Assembly: GCA_903864375.1 (NCBI GenBank)
Contig: CAIPFS010000513.1
Location: forward strand, 1 to 8,257
Direction: 5' to 3'
Source of the DNA: an uncultured Verrucomicrobiota bacterium
GTDB lineage: Bacteria > Verrucomicrobiota > Verrucomicrobiia > Limisphaerales > UBA9464
Length of the DNA: 8,257 nucleotides
Shown one piece after another: positions 6,885 through 8,257 of this stretch (positions are counted from its first letter, which is position 1; each line of letters opens with the position of its first letter). Both the position numbers and the translations under genes were made by a program. The notes beneath the pieces were generated by a model. That model had not been told where the DNA came from and did not search any database. It saw nothing but the letters and a program-made list of their open reading frames with translations.

Positions 6885-8108
6885 ATGGCTAACCGACTGG
6901 CTTTATTCAATCCTCCCCCGCGTCTCCTGATGGGGCCGGGTCCCATCAATGCCGATCCACGGGTCCTCCGGGCGATGTCGGCACCGCTTTTGGGGCAGTA
7001 TGATCCGGATTTTCGCCAGTTGATGCGGGATACCCAGGAGCTCTACCGGCAGGTGTTTGAAACCAGGAACCGCGCCACTGTCCTGGTGGATGGCACCGCT
7101 CGCGCCGGGATCGAGGCCATCCTCGTCTCTTTGATTTGTCCGGGGGACGTGGTGCTGGTGCCGGTTTTCGGCCGGTTTGGAAATTTACTGTGCGAAATTG
7201 CCTCTCGCTGCGGGGCCGACGTCCGGCGGGTGGAGGTCGCGTGGGGAACCGTGTTTTCTCTGGAGTCCATCGAGGCGGCTCTTCAAGAGCACTGTCCGCG
7301 ACTCCTGGCCATCTGTCAGGGCGACACCTCCACGACCATGTGCCAGCCACTGGCGGGGGTAGGGGAGTTGTGCCGCTCCTACGGGGTGATTTCCTATGTC
7401 GACGCCACGGCATCCATTGGCGGGAATCCGCTGCCGGTCGATGAATGGAAATTGGATGCGGTGTCGGTGGGTCTGCAAAAATGCCTGGGCGGACCGGCGG
7501 GAATATCGCCCATCACCCTGAGCGATGCCGTCGTCGAACGGATCGAGAGCCGCAGGCATTTGGAGTCCGGGCTCCAAACAGCCGAATACCAACCAGGATC
7601 GGGTCCGCGCATTACCAGCAATTATTTTGATCTGGCCATGATCCTCGGATACTGGGAACACGGGCTCAATCATCACACCGAGGCCACCACGATGCTGTAT
7701 GCCGCCTATGAATGTGCACGGATACTCCTGGAAGAAGGTCTTCAGGGGGCGCACGCCCGGCATCGGCTTCACTGTCAGGCGCTCCAGGCGGGACTTATAG
7801 CGATGGGCCTGCGGTTGTTTGGCGATCGGGCGTATCAGATGCAGAACGTGACCGGGATTTATGTCCCCGGGGAAGTGGATGGTGAGGCGGTGCGGAGCAC
7901 CCTGCTTTCAGATTTTGGGATTGAGATTGGGACGTCGTTTGGTCCGCTGGCGGGTGTGATTTGGCGGATAGGAACCATGGGCTACAACGCACAGCGGACG
8001 GCGGTGTTGCAAACCCTTGCCTGCCTCGCCGCCGCCCTGCGGATCCACGGAATGAACCTTCCTTCCGATGGGGTCGCCGAGGCGATCCAGGTCTATTCCT
8101 GGCACTGA
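6885..8108 (+). CDS. pucG: (S)-ureidoglycine--glyoxylate aminotransferase (PucG-like, class V, PLP)
   Basis: Transfers the amino group of unstable ureidoglycine to glyoxylate, giving oxalurate and glycine. The ATG at 6885 gives 407 residues and has a clear GGAG at 6875-6878, six bases upstream; the frame is open further upstream inside the uricase gene, but that part is a shadow. Fold-type-I class V features are GPGPINADPRVLRAM at the N-terminus, DGTARAGIEA at 69-78, Asp173 in YVDATASIGG, the PLP lysine Lys199 in GLQKCLGGPAG, and Arg361 in VIWRIGTMG. Gln38 (LLGQYDP) and Asn262 (LNHHTEATTM) match the Gln and Asn I recall as marking ureidoglycine aminotransferases; ordinary alanine- or serine-glyoxylate aminotransferases usually have Tyr before the HHT. 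Its place after uricase and opposite allC supports this substrate. Plain alanine-glyoxylate aminotransferase is the main alternative. Confidence 0.9.
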   Translation: MANRLALFNPPPRLLMGPGPINADPRVLRAMSAPLLGQYDPDFRQLMRDTQELYRQVFETRNRATVLVDGTARAGIEAILVSLICPGDVVLVPVFGRFGNLLCEIASRCGADVRRVEVAWGTVFSLESIEAALQEHCPRLLAICQGDTSTTMCQPLAGVGELCRSYGVISYVDATASIGGNPLPVDEWKLDAVSVGLQKCLGGPAGISPITLSDAVVERIESRRHLESGLQTAEYQPGSGPRITSNYFDLAMILGYWEHGLNHHTEATTMLYAAYECARILLEEGLQGAHARHRLHCQALQAGLIAMGLRLFGDRAYQMQNVTGIYVPGEVDGEAVRSTLLSDFGIEIGTSFGPLAGVIWRIGTMGYNAQRTAVLQTLACLAAALRIHGMNLPSDGVAEAIQVYSWH

Positions 8109-8126
8109 GGCGGGCCCAGGTTTTTT
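8098..8126 (+). terminator. Possible intrinsic terminator after the aminotransferase gene
   Basis: A short G+C-rich inverted repeat, CCTGG (8098-8102) with CCAGG (8116-8120), is followed at once by six T residues (8121-8126). An alternative fold pairs CTG-GG with CC-CAG around a CGGG loop with one bulged A. The stem overlaps the aminotransferase stop codon (8106-8108). The stem is only five pairs with a loop of 13 bases, so it may be weak. Confidence 0.4.
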
Positions 8127-8150
8127 CGGGGCGAGGTGATTCGGTAGACC

Positions 8151-8257
8151 GCAGTAGTGTCCAGTCAAAAACCGCCCAAAAGTGGTGTTTCTAGAGGTTT
8201 AAGAGTAGTTACAGGAGGCATATCATTGGCAAAGAGCTGGTAGAGAGGTATTTGCTC
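8151..8257 (+). other. Composition break and truncated reading frame; possible edge of an insertion sequence
   Basis: From about 8151 the DNA becomes clearly richer in A and T than the rest of the window. The stretch starting GTGTCCAGTCAAAAACC resembles the kind of sequence seen at insertion-sequence ends, but I cannot name a family. A strong AGGAGG (8213-8218) is followed after six bases by ATT (8225). That frame, reading IGKELVERYLL, stays open to the window edge; upstream it is closed by a TAG at 8192-8194 and contains no ATG, GTG or TTG. If it is a gene, it begins at an unusual ATT (or the adjacent ATC). Only 11 codons are visible, so no product can be assigned. Confidence 0.3.

Noticed and set aside
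1..8257. tRNA, rRNA, CRISPR array or riboswitch
   Set aside because: No cloverleaf-like segments, rRNA-like stretches or regularly spaced repeats were seen, and nearly the whole window is occupied by protein-coding genes.

Overview
The window reads as a bacterial chromosome segment of roughly 60% G+C. The mix of genes fits a Verrucomicrobiota or Planctomycetota-like heterotroph: a secreted FG-GAP/ASPIC-UnbV protein, a secreted sialate-O-acetylesterase-type SGNH hydrolase and a secreted alpha/beta hydrolase. This taxonomic guess rests on protein style only; there is no rRNA or marker gene in the window.

Layout: (1) Positions 3-371 (+) are the C-terminal end of an FG-GAP/ASPIC-UnbV protein. 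It converges on the next block across a 40-bp gap. (2) Positions 412-6029 (-) form one tightly packed run of six genes, transcribed right to left in this order: OHCU decarboxylase, 5-hydroxyisourate hydrolase, allantoate amidohydrolase, allantoinase, secreted alpha/beta hydrolase, secreted SGNH/SASA esterase. Gaps are 20 and 37 bp or the genes overlap by 4-11 bp, so a single transcript is likely. (3) Divergently, positions 6028-8108 (+) hold urate oxidase and a class V aminotransferase of the (S)-ureidoglycine-glyoxylate type, 14 bp apart. (4) After a possible terminator, the last ~110 bp change in base composition and end in a truncated reading frame behind a strong Shine-Dalgarno sequence. 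This could be the edge of a mobile element.

Together the six catabolic genes encode an unbroken route: urate -> 5-hydroxyisourate (uricase) -> OHCU (HIU hydrolase) -> S-allantoin (OHCU decarboxylase) -> allantoate (allantoinase) -> ureidoglycine + NH3 + CO2 (allantoate amidohydrolase) -> oxalurate + glycine (aminotransferase, using glyoxylate). No xanthine dehydrogenase, purine permease, regulator or oxalurate-processing enzyme lies in the window. The core pathway is known biology. The less ordinary points are the two secreted hydrolases at the end of the ureide operon, the OHCU decarboxylase that lacks a sensible start codon where its fold begins, and the unidentified element at the right edge.
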